A DNA stretch of 64,000 bases, taken from contig UCLB01000018.1 in NCBI GenBank assembly GCA_900473205.1, forward strand, positions 110,584 to 174,583, in the 5' to 3' direction. The notes under the pieces are model-generated. The model searched no databases. It was not told the origin of the DNA and saw nothing but the letters and a program-made list of their open reading frames with translations. The position numbers and the translations under genes are program-made. This document shows, in pieces, positions 51,702-61,020 of the stretch. Source of the DNA: Hyphomicrobiales bacterium. GTDB taxonomy: Bacteria > Pseudomonadota > Alphaproteobacteria > Rhizobiales > Rhizobiaceae. Numbering within the stretch: position 1 is the stretch's first letter; every line of letters starts with the position of its first letter.

Positions 51702-51932
51702 GACTGCCTCACTGTTTTGTTTGGCGGTGTTTGATTTTGTTTCCCGCCTTGAGAGGAAATCTAAGCAATGCGCATAAAATTCTACTTAAAATGCACGATT
51801 AATGAATGGTTACTTGCATGTTCCGCTTTTGATGAAGCTTGTACCAAATCCAAATCGCGCCACATTCAACTTATATATTTCAATGACTTACGGGCAAAAA
51901 TCGGAGAAAATCCGGGCTGAATTGCTTTAATT

Positions 51933-52370
51933 TTATGGTAAATCAATTCTTGAGCGCTCATCGTTTTGGCGCGCATCCAGCCAAAAAGCGACCTGGAATA
52001 GTATATAAACGGTTGATACGATGCCGTGCATGACCGGTACCATGGTGTTGTGTCCGTAGATATTCGGCCAGACCTTATACATGGCGATCTGGGTTCCGGC
52101 ACCGATGACCCACATGACAGCACCCCAGGAGGCGCCGAGCCACAGCCCAAGCGCTGCCACGGGGAAAATGACGGCAAGGCTGGTGCCAGCCACGCGCCAT
52201 GGCATGTTGAGCATATCGAAGCGTGCCTGCCCGTTCAGCGAATAGCCGGTCAGCATCGCCCAATATTGCAGCCCGAACCAGAAACACGACAAGGCCACCA
52301 ACCTCAGGAAAGTGAGGTAGAGGATTTCCGCAAACGGCATTTTGGGATGAGGCAGAGAATCAGGTTCCAT
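51933..52370 (-). CDS. DUF6163-type integral membrane protein
   Basis: A 145-residue protein with four membrane helices, read from ATG at 52370 (MEPDSLPHPKMPF). Aromatic-rich helices include LYLTFLRLVALSCFWFGLQYW and HGIVSTVYILFQVAFWLDA. It is a conserved rhizobial membrane protein of unknown function. It lies between ldtR and hemB, on the strand opposite to hemB. Confidence 0.75.
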   Translation of the reverse strand: MEPDSLPHPKMPFAEILYLTFLRLVALSCFWFGLQYWAMLTGYSLNGQARFDMLNMPWRVAGTSLAVIFPVAALGLWLGASWGAVMWVIGAGTQIAMYKVWPNIYGHNTMVPVMHGIVSTVYILFQVAFWLDARQNDERSRIDLP

Positions 52371-52678
52371 GGCGCGAAGATACTGACCTGTTGGGGATGC
52401 GACCAGCAGATATTGCGCTGCGGCACTGCAACTGTCAAAGCCCCGCAACGATCTGCCGCATTCGCATGTGCCTTACATTGTGTTATGGGCCACTCTTGAT
52501 GGAACGACGTTTTGGGCGCAGTCACATCCGCACCCCTTATTTCTGTGCTTCTCACAGGAATCCAGTCGTGGCGCTTCTGCGCTGCGCGGGAATGAGGGTG
52601 AGCGAAGTGGCCACGTCCACACAGCAGCGTCCCATACCATCGGTATGAGTGACGCAGCATTTGGAAAGGCAAATGTAA
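52371..52678. other. 308-base intergenic gap before hemB
   Basis: This gap separates the divergent DUF6163 and hemB genes and must hold the promoters of both. I see no convincing gene, repeat or riboswitch. A modest purine-rich stretch (GGAAAGGC) precedes the hemB ATG and may serve as its ribosome site. Confidence 0.4.
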
Positions 52679-53692
52679 ATGAACGACAAGACACATCTGG
52701 TGGACCACATTACCGGCCACCGCCGCATGCGCAGAAATCGCAAGGCAGACTGGACGCGACGTTTGGTGCGCGAGAACCAGTTGACGGTGGATGACCTGAT
52801 CTGGCCCGTGTTCATCGTGCCTGGCACCAATATCATCGAGCCCATTCCGGCCATGCCGGGCGTGAACCGCATGAGTGTGGACCGGCTGGTGGAGGCGGCG
52901 AAAGAAGCAGCTGATCTCGGCATTCCCGCCATCGCGACCTTCCCCAATATCGAAATGGACCTGCGCGACGAGACCGGATCGCAGTCGCTGGAGGCCAACA
53001 ACCTGATCAATCAGGCCACCGCTGCCATCAAAAGGTCGGTTGGAAACATCGGCGTCATCACCGATGTTGCGCTGGACCCCTTCACCAGCCACGGTCACGA
53101 CGGCATTTTGCGCGGCGACGATATCGTCAACGACGAAACCGTGGATCAGGTCGTCAAGGCCGCGATTATGCAAGCAGATGCCGGTGCCGATATCATTTCA
53201 CCATCAGAGATGATGGATGGGCGCATCGGCGCCATTCGTCGCGGGCTCGACGCTGCCGGGCACCAGAGTGTCGGCATCATGGCTTATGCCACCAAGTTCT
53301 CCTCCGGCTTTTACGGCCCCTACCGCGAGGCGATCTGTACCAGCGGCCTGCTGAAGGGTGACAAGAACAGCTATTACATCAACCCCGCCAACGGCATGGA
53401 GGCCATGCGCGACGCGGCGCTTGACGTGGAAGAAGGTGCGGACATGCTGATGGTAAAGCCCGGCCTGCCCTATCTCGATATCTGTTGGCGTCTGAAGGAA
53501 GCCTTCGGCCTTCCAACCTTCGCCTATCAGGTGTCAGGCGAATACACCCAGATCAAGGCCGCCGCCATGAATGGCTGGATAGACGGCGAACGGGTGATGA
53601 TGGAAACGCTGCTGTGCTTCAAACGCGCAGGCTGCGATGGCATCTTGACCTACTTCGCGATCGAGGCCGCCAAAAAACTCGCCAAGGGTTGA
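52679..53692 (+). CDS. hemB: Delta-aminolevulinic acid dehydratase (porphobilinogen synthase)
   Basis: Condenses two 5-aminolevulinate molecules in haem and cobalamin synthesis. The 337 residues include the Schiff-base lysine motifs (MAYATKFSSGFYGPYREA and MLMVKPGLPYLDI). The metal site reads DVALDPFTSHGHDG, with Ala/Asp/Asp replacing the three cysteines of zinc enzymes; this is the magnesium-type site known in rhizobia. Confidence 0.96.
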   Translation: MNDKTHLVDHITGHRRMRRNRKADWTRRLVRENQLTVDDLIWPVFIVPGTNIIEPIPAMPGVNRMSVDRLVEAAKEAADLGIPAIATFPNIEMDLRDETGSQSLEANNLINQATAAIKRSVGNIGVITDVALDPFTSHGHDGILRGDDIVNDETVDQVVKAAIMQADAGADIISPSEMMDGRIGAIRRGLDAAGHQSVGIMAYATKFSSGFYGPYREAICTSGLLKGDKNSYYINPANGMEAMRDAALDVEEGADMLMVKPGLPYLDICWRLKEAFGLPTFAYQVSGEYTQIKAAAMNGWIDGERVMMETLLCFKRAGCDGILTYFAIEAAKKLAKG

Positions 53693-53757
53693 ACAGGGCG
53701 ATCATTGCATTGCACGGTTTCGATACCATATTATTTCCCGAATAGGAGAAACCGTCG

Positions 53758-54216
53758 ATGAGCCTCGACCCGAATACCACGTATGTCCCCACCGAAGACT
53801 GGCGCGCCTATAGCGGCGTGCTGAGCCGTCGCGTGTTTGCGTTCATCATCGATTACATGATCGTGCTGCTGCTGTGCATTCCCGCAGCCGTGATCGTCTT
53901 CTTTCTCGGTGTGATCACGCTCGGCCTCGGCTTCTTTCTTTATCCGGTCCTCTTCTTCGTCGTCGCCGTGCTTTATTTTGGCATGACGCTGGGCAGTTCC
54001 GCGCAGGCAACACCGGGCATGCGGGCCATGGGCATTGCCATGGCGCGTACGGATGGTCGGCGAATCGATTTCCTGCTGTCCACGGTGCACATCGCGCTGT
54101 TCTGGATCATGAACTCCATTCTGACGCCGCTGATCCTGCTGGCAGGCCTGTTTACGGAGCGTTCGCGCCTCATCCATGACTTTCTTTTGGGAACAGTCAT
54201 GATCCGGACAACCTGA
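53758..54216 (+). CDS. RDD-family membrane protein
   Basis: A 152-residue protein with three hydrophobic helices. The family motif is SRRVFAFIIDYMIVLLLCIP (arginine and aspartate pair). ERSRLIHDFLLGTVMI at the C-terminus is the second signature. RDD proteins are small transport-related membrane proteins of uncertain substrate. It is 65 bases from hemB on the same strand. Confidence 0.88.
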   Translation: MSLDPNTTYVPTEDWRAYSGVLSRRVFAFIIDYMIVLLLCIPAAVIVFFLGVITLGLGFFLYPVLFFVVAVLYFGMTLGSSAQATPGMRAMGIAMARTDGRRIDFLLSTVHIALFWIMNSILTPLILLAGLFTERSRLIHDFLLGTVMIRTT

Positions 54217-54351
54217 ACATCAAAAAAGCCGTTTCGGCGGCTTCAATTTGATGTGCACCACACATCTGCCAGTTGACGTTTTGCGGCTTTTTGTCATTCT
54301 GATACAGAGGCTTGACTGAGGCTTACTGGCGAAGGGAGCGATCAGGGTTCG

Positions 54352-55116
54352 ATGAACACGCAGGCGACGCCTTCTCCGCAATTTTATTTGACAGCACCGG
54401 CCACCTGCCCTTACCTGCCCGGCCAGCTGGAGCGGAAGGTATTCACGCATCTCGTCGGGCCACGCGCTGCCGAAATGAACGATCTTCTGACCCAGGGCGG
54501 CTTTCGCCGCTCTCAGAACATCGCCTACCGCCCAGCCTGCGAAAACTGCCGCGGCTGTGTTTCCGTGCGCATTCTGGCGGAACGTTTCATCCCCACCAAA
54601 TCCATGCGCCGCGTGCTGGGCTACAACAGCGATCTGGTCGCGAGTGTTCATCAGGCTGAACCATCCACCGAGCAGTTCTCCCTCTTCCGCCGTTATCTCG
54701 ACCACCGCCACCAGTCTGGCGGCATGTCGGATATGTCGGCGCTGGATTATGCGGTCATGGTGGAAGACACCCACGTCAACACCCGCATTATCGAGTATCG
54801 CAAGCGCGAACCGGGTGCCGGTATCGATGACAGCAAGCGCGGCGAACTCGTGGCCGTGGCACTGACCGATACGATGAGCGACGGGCTTTCAATGGTCTAT
54901 TCCTTCTTCAACCCGGAATTCGAAAAACGCTCTCTCGGCACCTTCCTCATTCTTGATCACATTGCCCGCACCCGCACGCTTGGCCTGCCGCATGTCTATC
55001 TCGGTTACTGGGTCGATGGCTCCGAGAAAATGGGCTACAAGACCCGCTACCATCCGCAGGAGCATTTGACGCCACGCGGTTGGGAACTTTACGAGCCGAC
55101 GGCTCCAACGACATGA
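54352..55116 (+). CDS. bpt: Aspartate/glutamate leucyltransferase (Bpt/ATE)
   Basis: Adds leucine to the N-terminus of proteins beginning with Asp or Glu, marking them for ClpS-ClpAP degradation. The 254 residues contain the cysteine-rich N-terminal motif [15 protein letters not shown] and the GNAT-like C-terminal [20 protein letters not shown] and [20 protein letters not shown]922 gene follows closely. Confidence 0.93.
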   Translation: MNTQATPSPQFYLTAPATCPYLPGQLERKVFTHLVGPRAAEMNDLLTQGGFRRSQNIAYRPACENCRGCVSVRILAERFIPTKSMRRVLGYNSDLVASVHQAEPSTEQFSLFRRYLDHRHQSGGMSDMSALDYAVMVEDTHVNTRIIEYRKREPGAGIDDSKRGELVAVALTDTMSDGLSMVYSFFNPEFEKRSLGTFLILDHIARTRTLGLPHVYLGYWVDGSEKMGYKTRYHPQEHLTPRGWELYEPTAPTT

Positions 55117-55134
55117 CGACGAGCAGGAAAACGC

Positions 55135-55740
55135 GTGCCTTCAAGATTTAAGACCGTCCTCACCGCAGGCGCCCTGCTCACACTGCTCGCAACCTCCACC
55201 TATGCCCAAACCAGTTGGACGCCCGCAGAGCAGATCAAGACATATGCCATCACAGGCAATTCCGGCATTGATCTCTACCGCTCCATCGGCGAGCGCGGGC
55301 CGCAGGCGGGCGTACAGGCGGTTGCTCACACGACATTCAAACTCACATGGCGGCGCGACTACCGCCCGCAGCCCGATGGCGCCTGCGTGCTGGCAACCGC
55401 GCGCCCGAACCTGACCATCATCTACACATGGCCAAAAGCACCGGCAAAACTTCCGCCGGATGTTTCAGCAAGCTGGCAGCGCTTCATTTCCGGCGTTGAA
55501 AAGCACGAGCGCGTACATGGCGAGCATATTCTCGACATGGTCAAGAAGATCGAAGCCTATAGCGTCGGCTTGCGCGCAGAGGATGATCCTAAGTGCCAGA
55601 AGGTACGCGCCGTTCTACAACAGCGGCTGGGCGAGCTTTCCAACGAACAGCGCCAGCGCGGGCGGGATTTCGACAAAGACGAGCTTTCGAATGGCGGTGC
55701 CGTGCACCAGCTCATTCTGGCCCTGGTCAACGGGCCGTAA
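55135..55740 (+). CDS. DUF922 putative zinc protease, exported
   Basis: Read from GTG at 55135 with AGGA 7 bases upstream, 201 residues. It has an N-terminal signal peptide (about residues 1-24, ending near STYAQ) and the HExxH motif as VEKHERVHGEHIL (near residue 125), which marks this domain family as likely metallopeptidases. The substrate is unknown. It lies 18 bases after bpt. Confidence 0.8.
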   Translation: MPSRFKTVLTAGALLTLLATSTYAQTSWTPAEQIKTYAITGNSGIDLYRSIGERGPQAGVQAVAHTTFKLTWRRDYRPQPDGACVLATARPNLTIIYTWPKAPAKLPPDVSASWQRFISGVEKHERVHGEHILDMVKKIEAYSVGLRAEDDPKCQKVRAVLQQRLGELSNEQRQRGRDFDKDELSNGGAVHQLILALVNGP

Positions 55741-55750
55741 CCCGCACGGA

Positions 55751-56353
55751 TTACTCCGCCGCCTCGCCCTTCAGCACCGGTTCGGCCAGTATCGCGATCT
55801 CGAGCTCGTAGGAATAACCTTCCAGCATCGTATAGGCCTGCTCGATAACCTCGATCTGCGTCTCGGCGTTACGAATGGCATCGGCAATGGACTGGCTGCG
55901 CGCGCGCAGCATCGAACCCAGCACATCCGTCTCCGGCTTGCGACCAAGACGATCCATATGCTTGCGCACGCGGGCGCGGTGACGCTCCAGTTCGAGAATA
56001 TGAAAGCGGCTTTTGAGAATATCGTCCGTCAGCTTGCGACGCATGGCCGCCACGGGATCGAAGCTGCCGGGCTCGCGCTCGTCCAGAATGAATTCGTTGA
56101 CCAGCGTTTCCAGCATCAGTAAGCCCTTGAGATCCTTTGCATCTGCCAGTTGAGGGTCATAGCCGGTGTCGTCAAAAACTTTGCGGCGTACCGGGTCTTT
56201 CAGCAGATCATAGGCCAGTTGCAGCCTGGCAAACTGATCCGCATCTCCGCCGCTGTCCGGATGGGCGCTCTTGGCCACCTTGCGATAGGCAGACTTGATC
56301 GTCGCCTCATCGGCATCGCGCTCCACACCCAGCAAAACATAAGGATCGATCAC
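55751..56353 (-). CDS. DnaJ-domain protein
   Basis: A 200-residue protein read from GTG at 56353 (start of IDPYVLLGVERDADE). The J-domain covers residues 1-65 with a variant HPD (SAHPDSGGDADQFARLQLAY). The rest is helical (about 80-190) without the glycine-rich or zinc regions of true DnaJ, so it is a J-domain co-chaperone of unknown client. It is convergent with the DUF922 gene, with 10 bases between stops. Confidence 0.82.
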   Translation of the reverse strand: MIDPYVLLGVERDADEATIKSAYRKVAKSAHPDSGGDADQFARLQLAYDLLKDPVRRKVFDDTGYDPQLADAKDLKGLLMLETLVNEFILDEREPGSFDPVAAMRRKLTDDILKSRFHILELERHRARVRKHMDRLGRKPETDVLGSMLRARSQSIADAIRNAETQIEVIEQAYTMLEGYSYELEIAILAEPVLKGEAAE

Positions 56354-56693
56354 CGAAACACCTGCACTCGCATTCTCGAAAACAGCCTTTGCCCGCAAGG
56401 GACAGCGATGGCTCAAGCGGGATCATACGAAATTTTCCCGGCCCAAGGCACCCCTCTGTTGTGGTTTTGAACGCAAAACGACATTCGCCCCTTCGCTTTC
56501 ACCAACCGCGATACGCCATTGCCCGCAAATTTGTCCACTGCATGGCGGGCGCGAAAAAGCCGCCGACAAATATGTGGAAAGCGCGCCCGGAAGATCTACC
56601 GAGGCCGGGTTATGCGCTGCTTTCAAGGGGTTATGGCGCATTGCCCGAAACCGGTGTACTTTAGAAATAACTTCTGGAGGGAGGATCACAATA

Positions 56694-57047
56694 ATGTCGG
56701 AAACGATAAGCCAGACGGTTTCAGATTACGTGCAGGCAATGACGTATGCCGATGCCGGATTGCTGCGGGATGTCTTCGATCCCCGCGCCAGCATCGTCGG
56801 CAATTACGAAGGCGCAACCGAATGGCTGTCGCTGGAAGATTTCATCCACCAACTCCGCTCCGCCGATCAGGGCCTGCAGGAACAACACTCCGAATTCGAA
56901 ATCCTCGGCATAGACAAAACCGGCGACACCGCCTCCGTAAAACTCACCACCCGCTTTTCCGGCATGGGTTTTTCCGAATATCTCTCGCTTCTGGAACGCG
57001 ACAAAAACTGGACCATCGTCCACAAGCTCTACTACCTGACGGAATGA
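56694..57047 (+). CDS. NTF2-like protein (putative lumazine-binding/SnoaL fold)
   Basis: A 117-residue protein read from ATG at 56694, with GGAGGGAGG upstream. Pattern SDYVQAMTYADAGLLRDVF, then ATEWLSLEDFIHQL, then SGMGFSEYLSLLERDKNWTI fits the NTF2-like cone fold used by small enzymes and binding proteins. Function unknown. The last host gene before the tRNA-Thr. Confidence 0.75.
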   Translation: MSETISQTVSDYVQAMTYADAGLLRDVFDPRASIVGNYEGATEWLSLEDFIHQLRSADQGLQEQHSEFEILGIDKTGDTASVKLTTRFSGMGFSEYLSLLERDKNWTIVHKLYYLTE

Positions 57048-57149
57048 CAGCACCCCTCACCCACAAAAAAGCTACCATTTTTTCGGCCCCCAAATGAAAT
57101 TTCCACTTTACACGACCAGAGAATCTGGTAATTCCACCCGCACTGGATT

Positions 57150-57225
<76 letters not shown>

Positions 57226-57379
57226 GTATTTTCAATCGCTTAGCGTGATTGTTACCGGCAACCTCCCCCTTTCCTATCACAGATCAATCACCAAGGCCGC
57301 AGCGTAGAGTTTTTGGAGCTATGTCCACAGATTTGAACTGAGCTGTGGATAATGCACCGATGGTGGACGGTCGTGATCA

Positions 57380-57700
57380 TTACTTGTCTGCACGCATAAC
57401 TGTCAGGTACCGCCAGCTCTCTTTATCGACCCAAAAAAACGGAGCCATCTTCCGCATCTTGTCGTAACGATCAATGACGTCGATCTTCCAGATGTAATCA
57501 ACACCACAGTCAGTGACGCGACCTCTTGAGTGCTCAGCGTTATCAAAGCTTGTTGCGGTCGCGACGCGACGCATAACTCTAACTTGTTTAGACGGTTTGA
57601 GCCGTTCAACGTCAGATGACATGTTGACCTCGCCCAGCCCTGGGGCAAACGTTGTGCGAAAAAGATCATTAAGCTTACGGATACGATCAGTGTTATTCAT
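57380..57700 (-). CDS. DUF3768-like small protein
   Basis: A 106-residue protein that matches the pattern of DUF3768 from alphaproteobacterial mobile elements: MNNTDRIRKLNDLFRTTF at the start, a central DYIWKIDVIDRYDKMRK segment and a final RYLTVMRADK. Such proteins occur on plasmids, islands and prophages and have no known function. It supports accessory status for this region. Confidence 0.6.
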   Translation of the reverse strand: MNNTDRIRKLNDLFRTTFAPGLGEVNMSSDVERLKPSKQVRVMRRVATATSFDNAEHSRGRVTDCGVDYIWKIDVIDRYDKMRKMAPFFWVDKESWRYLTVMRADK

Positions 57701-58220
57701 GTGCGGGCCCTCCTTTTTTGGTCCCGTTATCTAAGAGACGAGCACGGACTCAGGATTTTCAAGAGCTGGGCCGCAAATCGGCCTAAAATAGATTTGAGGC
57801 CCGGTTACCCGAGCCTCACCATGACCGCAGTCATACGCTTGGCGAACCAAGCTACGTTAAAGGGCGAACCCTGACTGCACCCGCAGGTGCGAACGTTGGT
57901 CAGGCAGGACCTCGGCTCTAGCGACGCACTCTTCAACTGTGGCCTACAGTTTATCCACTTTCCAGGCGGTTCGGATCACGCCGACGGTGTAGTCCCCTTT
58001 GAAGTCGCTGGGGCTTTTAAACTCCGATGCCGATGGCTTTCTGCCTACCACGCGCTCTTTCCCAACGGATCGACAGCATCAGAGTGCTTGAATTATTCGT
58101 CCGTTGGCGGCATGACGCAAGTCGAGAGGATTTCGCCGATGACGCCCGACCCGGATCGAGTGTTGACATTTCTCCAAACGTGAACAAAATAGGAACAAAA
58201 TCCTTTGAGGAATGTGTTCT
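57701..58220. other. 520-base stretch without a convincing gene
   Basis: This gap between the DUF3768-like gene and the zinc-finger protein gene holds only frames without family features (one plus-strand frame of 98 codons and an antisense one of 70). CCTGACTGCACC with GGTGC and GTCAGG at about 57870-57904 can fold. I see no known element. Confidence 0.3.
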
Positions 58221-58520
58221 ATGAGGCACCGTCGCGGTATCGATCTGACTCGCATGCCTGATCCTCCGGTGATTGTCGACAAGCCGAAGCAGATTGAATT
58301 GCTCGAAAGCGTAGCTGTCGGAAGATTTGGCGATATCAGCTCCTGGACCCTGATCGGTGGCCGTTGCTCTAGATGTGAGCGCGAGGGCTGGATCGACCGC
58401 GAGTGGCTCGAAGCAAAATTTCCTTCAATGGTCGTCAGCACGCTGTCCGGCAAATTGCGCTGCCGAAAATGCGGAAACAAGGGCAGCAACATGTGGATTG
58501 TCGGCAAGCCGCCACGATAA
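58221..58520 (+). CDS. Zinc-ribbon-like protein (99 residues)
   Basis: Two CxxC pairs, GRCSRCEREGW (near residue 50) and LRCRKCGNKGS (near 81), suggest one zinc-ribbon fold. The ATG at 58221 is 11 bases after GAGG; an ATG at 58212 would add three residues. No family recognised. The zinc ribbon suggests nucleic-acid binding. Confidence 0.5.
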   Translation: MRHRRGIDLTRMPDPPVIVDKPKQIELLESVAVGRFGDISSWTLIGGRCSRCEREGWIDREWLEAKFPSMVVSTLSGKLRCRKCGNKGSNMWIVGKPPR

Positions 58521-58762
58521 TTTATAAGGTCTGAAAAGGTATAATCCCGGGTGCCTATCCGTTATGACGGCTTAACTTCAGGTAGCACTGTTACAAACAT
58601 GGGGCAGATTTTGAATTTTGCCCCTTGTTGGTAACAAAAGGCTGATTAATCTGCGTTTTTATTTCAAAATTCGTGATTTACACATTGAGTTTAGCGACCA
58701 AATTAATGTGTTGTTTACGTCTGGGATTCATCCTGAGCGTGTAGACAATAAAGGAGCCAGTC

Positions 58763-59086
58763 ATGTCGAACATCTTCACCTCTCGCGATCCAGCAGGCGT
58801 CGTCGTCGGTCAGACCGGTGCGATTTTCGCCTTCTTCGCTGCCGGTGCAATGAACGCACACATGTCTGGTATCGCTGCTGCCCGTGCTGCTCGCGAAAGC
58901 AATAACTCGCACGTCCTCCGTCATCAGCTTAATCAGACAATCAACTACGCTGAGCAGATCATGCAGGTCGCCGAGACCCAGGCTGCCGAGATCGAGCGCC
59001 TCAAGGCCGAAAACGAACGTCTCCGGACAGCTGCTCGCACCAGCTACGAAAGCGCCCGTCGTCTGGCGCAGAAAGTCGCTGCGTAA
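58763..59086 (+). CDS. Small protein with N-terminal hydrophobic segment and coiled coil
   Basis: A 107-residue protein with AAGGAG 6 bases before the ATG. Residues about 17-42 are alanine-rich and hydrophobic (TGAIFAFFAAGAMNAHMSGI), and about 55-105 form a coiled coil (AEIERLKAENERLRTAA). It overlaps the following gene by one base (TAATG), so both are co-translated. Function unknown. Confidence 0.55.
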   Translation: MSNIFTSRDPAGVVVGQTGAIFAFFAAGAMNAHMSGIAAARAARESNNSHVLRHQLNQTINYAEQIMQVAETQAAEIERLKAENERLRTAARTSYESARRLAQKVAA

Positions 59087-59403
59087 TGGATGCCATGGAT
59101 GCGATTGACCAGTGGATGGCGCAGCGGCTCACCACCAAAGAAGTCTTCATGATCACCGGGTTTCGTTCGGTACGGGAACTCTATGCTGAAGTCCGTCTCG
59201 ATATGCATGACCGTGAAAACAATAATGAGCACGAAGATATGAACGCGCTGCTCGCTCGGGAAGACCAAGTCGCTTATGAGCAGGCGGCTTGGTACGTTTT
59301 CGCACACTATCTTCAGGAAAATCCTGATGGGCTCTCACAGTGTGTTCGAGCGCTACGCCACGAAAATTATCTGGGACGCAACGTTCGTATGCGTCGCGGC
59401 TAG
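59086..59403 (+). CDS. Small acidic protein coupled to the coiled-coil gene
   Basis: A 105-residue protein, start overlapping the previous stop. The N-terminal part has a small helix-turn-helix-like look (AQRLTTKEVFMITGFRSVRE) and the rest is helical and charged. No family recognised. It ends directly beside the convergent gene at 59404. Confidence 0.5.
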   Translation: MDAMDAIDQWMAQRLTTKEVFMITGFRSVRELYAEVRLDMHDRENNNEHEDMNALLAREDQVAYEQAAWYVFAHYLQENPDGLSQCVRALRHENYLGRNVRMRRG

Positions 59404-59964
59404 TTAAATCCGAACAGCTTCGTAGGTGATGATTGGAGCGGCTTCTATTGTAGCCGCTCTTTTTGCTGCGATCCGATGAGCGAGGAATGTGGGCTCTTTG
59501 TATGGCTCTTCGCCGACAGAAAGCGTAGCCATCAAAGACTTAGGCTTGCCTGCTAATGCATCTGACACCCTGCGCTCCGAAGCCTCCGCGACGATGCGAA
59601 GCTGCTCTTCGTGCAATCCATACAGCCAGTCGACCTGCGTGCCCGTCAACTTTGAAATATCAGCCAAGCCACGGTCTTCGATGGGCATCTGAGCAAACGT
59701 CTGCACTTGCTGAGCAGGTGTTAGCACATGCTTCGCAAGCATATCTACAGCGGCATTTTCGGATTTCTGCAGTTCCTTTGCTCTCTCAATCCGGTCGCCG
59801 TCCGGAAGCGCCATTTCAAGATTCGGAATCGGAGAAGCTGGAACACCAGCGCCACCACCGCCGAGTCGGCCGCTAAGCCAATCTAGAAATGCTATTGCTG
59901 CTGTGAAGCTTGACGCAATCATCTGCGCGATGGCTTGAACGATAGCTACGAGAAATCTAATCAT
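59404..59964 (-). CDS. Membrane-anchored protein of unknown function
   Basis: A 186-residue protein with an N-terminal hydrophobic helix (about residues 3-30), a glycine-rich linker (GRLGGGGAGVPASP) and a helical charged C-terminal region from about 60. It is convergent with 59086-59403, with no spacing. No family recognised. Confidence 0.5.
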   Translation of the reverse strand: MIRFLVAIVQAIAQMIASSFTAAIAFLDWLSGRLGGGGAGVPASPIPNLEMALPDGDRIERAKELQKSENAAVDMLAKHVLTPAQQVQTFAQMPIEDRGLADISKLTGTQVDWLYGLHEEQLRIVAEASERRVSDALAGKPKSLMATLSVGEEPYKEPTFLAHRIAAKRAATIEAAPIITYEAVRI

Positions 59965-60091
59965 GTTGAAGCTCCCTACTTCTTATCTTTGAGATCAACA
60001 TCATGATCTTCAGCGGCGCTTAAAACAAATCGGCCGACAGCCGAAAAATTGTTTTGTTGACGTGATCTGATAGTCCATAGCCGTTTCTTTT

Positions 60092-60112
60092 GTGGGCCCA
60101 CCGTGGGCCCAC
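60092..60112. promoter_or_regulatory. Tandem 10-bp palindromes GTGGGCCCAC
   Basis: Two identical self-complementary decamers separated by one base, 80 bases upstream of the gene at 60192. Such spacing (11 bases, one helical turn) suits a pair of dimer sites for a regulator, or a strong hairpin in the leader. Confidence 0.55.
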
Positions 60113-60191
60113 AAGGAGCTTGTGGCCGTCAAAAATCGGCAGTCCAATTGTTGTTGAGGATGATTTTATCTTCCAAACAAGGGGATCAATA

Positions 60192-60812
60192 ATGTTAAAA
60201 ATGCGGAAAGATGAAATGCCGTTCAGGGTTCGGGACATGCTGCCAGCCTTCGAGATCGAAACCGGACGTCGCCAGGACAGCAAGCTTACACGTCAAGTCG
60301 CCGGATTAGCCGAGTTCCTACACAAGCAAGAGCGCACGATCAGGTCGTACATCTCTTATTCTTCGTCTGAGAGGATGATGACAGCCGAGGACTACCACGC
60401 CACAGCCGTCGAATACGTGAAGCGCAAAGCTAGAGCATCCGTGCGGTCGACCGGCGAGCCGAGTTTCGTCGTTCTGGACTACAATGAAGACCCATTGTTT
60501 GAAGCGGTTTGGCACTGGCAAGCAGTCTTCCTGACTGATGTCGAACCTGAGGCCGCAGAATGGCGAGCCCGAAACCGTGGGCAGTGGCAGGTCAGAGGCT
60601 TTGACGAGGCGATGCAGCGCCGATCCAGGCTCCGTCGTCTCGTCCGCAACGACATTCTCTCGAAGAAAACAATCTGCCAGGTCATGGATTTCGACGAATA
60701 TTGCCTCGTCGACTATCAGATGGAGGGCGTAGAATGGCGCAGCACGCCTGACGAAAGGAAGCTGCGGGTCTTGGAAGACATGCAGGCCGAGATGATGGGA
60801 GTAGCGGCATGA
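60192..60812 (+). CDS. Putative regulatory protein, 206 residues, unknown
   Basis: Read from ATG at 60192 with AAGGGG upstream. Residues about 25-60 could hold a DNA-binding segment (LTRQVAGLAEFLHKQERTIR, then SYISYSSSERMMTAEDYHAT). The C-terminal two-thirds is charged and helical. No family recognised. It overlaps a 30-residue frame downstream by 4 bases (ATGA) and is followed by a terminator. Confidence 0.55.
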   Translation: MLKMRKDEMPFRVRDMLPAFEIETGRRQDSKLTRQVAGLAEFLHKQERTIRSYISYSSSERMMTAEDYHATAVEYVKRKARASVRSTGEPSFVVLDYNEDPLFEAVWHWQAVFLTDVEPEAAEWRARNRGQWQVRGFDEAMQRRSRLRRLVRNDILSKKTICQVMDFDEYCLVDYQMEGVEWRSTPDERKLRVLEDMQAEMMGVAA

Positions 60813-60901
60813 TCGAGCGCGAATACGTCCGTTTCCAGAAATCTGGTGATCAACTGATCGAACACCGCTTCCGCAGCTCAATGCCAGCTCCAAGACGATA
60901 G
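60809..60901 (+). CDS. Small basic ORF coupled to the preceding gene (30 residues)
   Basis: ATGA overlap with the previous stop, then a 30-codon frame (MIEREYVRFQKSGDQL...) ending in PAPRR, immediately followed by the terminator at 60907. Coupling and the terminator position support translation, but it is too short for a functional call. Confidence 0.4.
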   Translation: MIEREYVRFQKSGDQLIEHRFRSSMPAPRR

Positions 60902-60906
60902 CCAAG

Positions 60907-60932
60907 GGCCCCGAACAGGGGGCCTTTCTTTT
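60907..60932 (+). terminator. Terminator after the 60192 transcript
   Basis: GGCCCC-GAACAG-GGGGCC followed by TTTCTTTT, six strong G-C pairs. It closes the plus-strand unit 60192-60901. Confidence 0.8.
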
Positions 60933-61020
60933 GATCGGTCAATTGCAATCTATTTCTTTTCCGAGTCATCAACAGCCACTCGGCTAGAGCAGACAACCAG
61001 TTGATTGGAAGGAAGAAGTT

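Noticed and set aside
57887-58183. Plus-strand frame of 98 codons
   Set aside because: No ribosome site, no family pattern and an overlapping antisense frame of similar quality; treated as non-coding.
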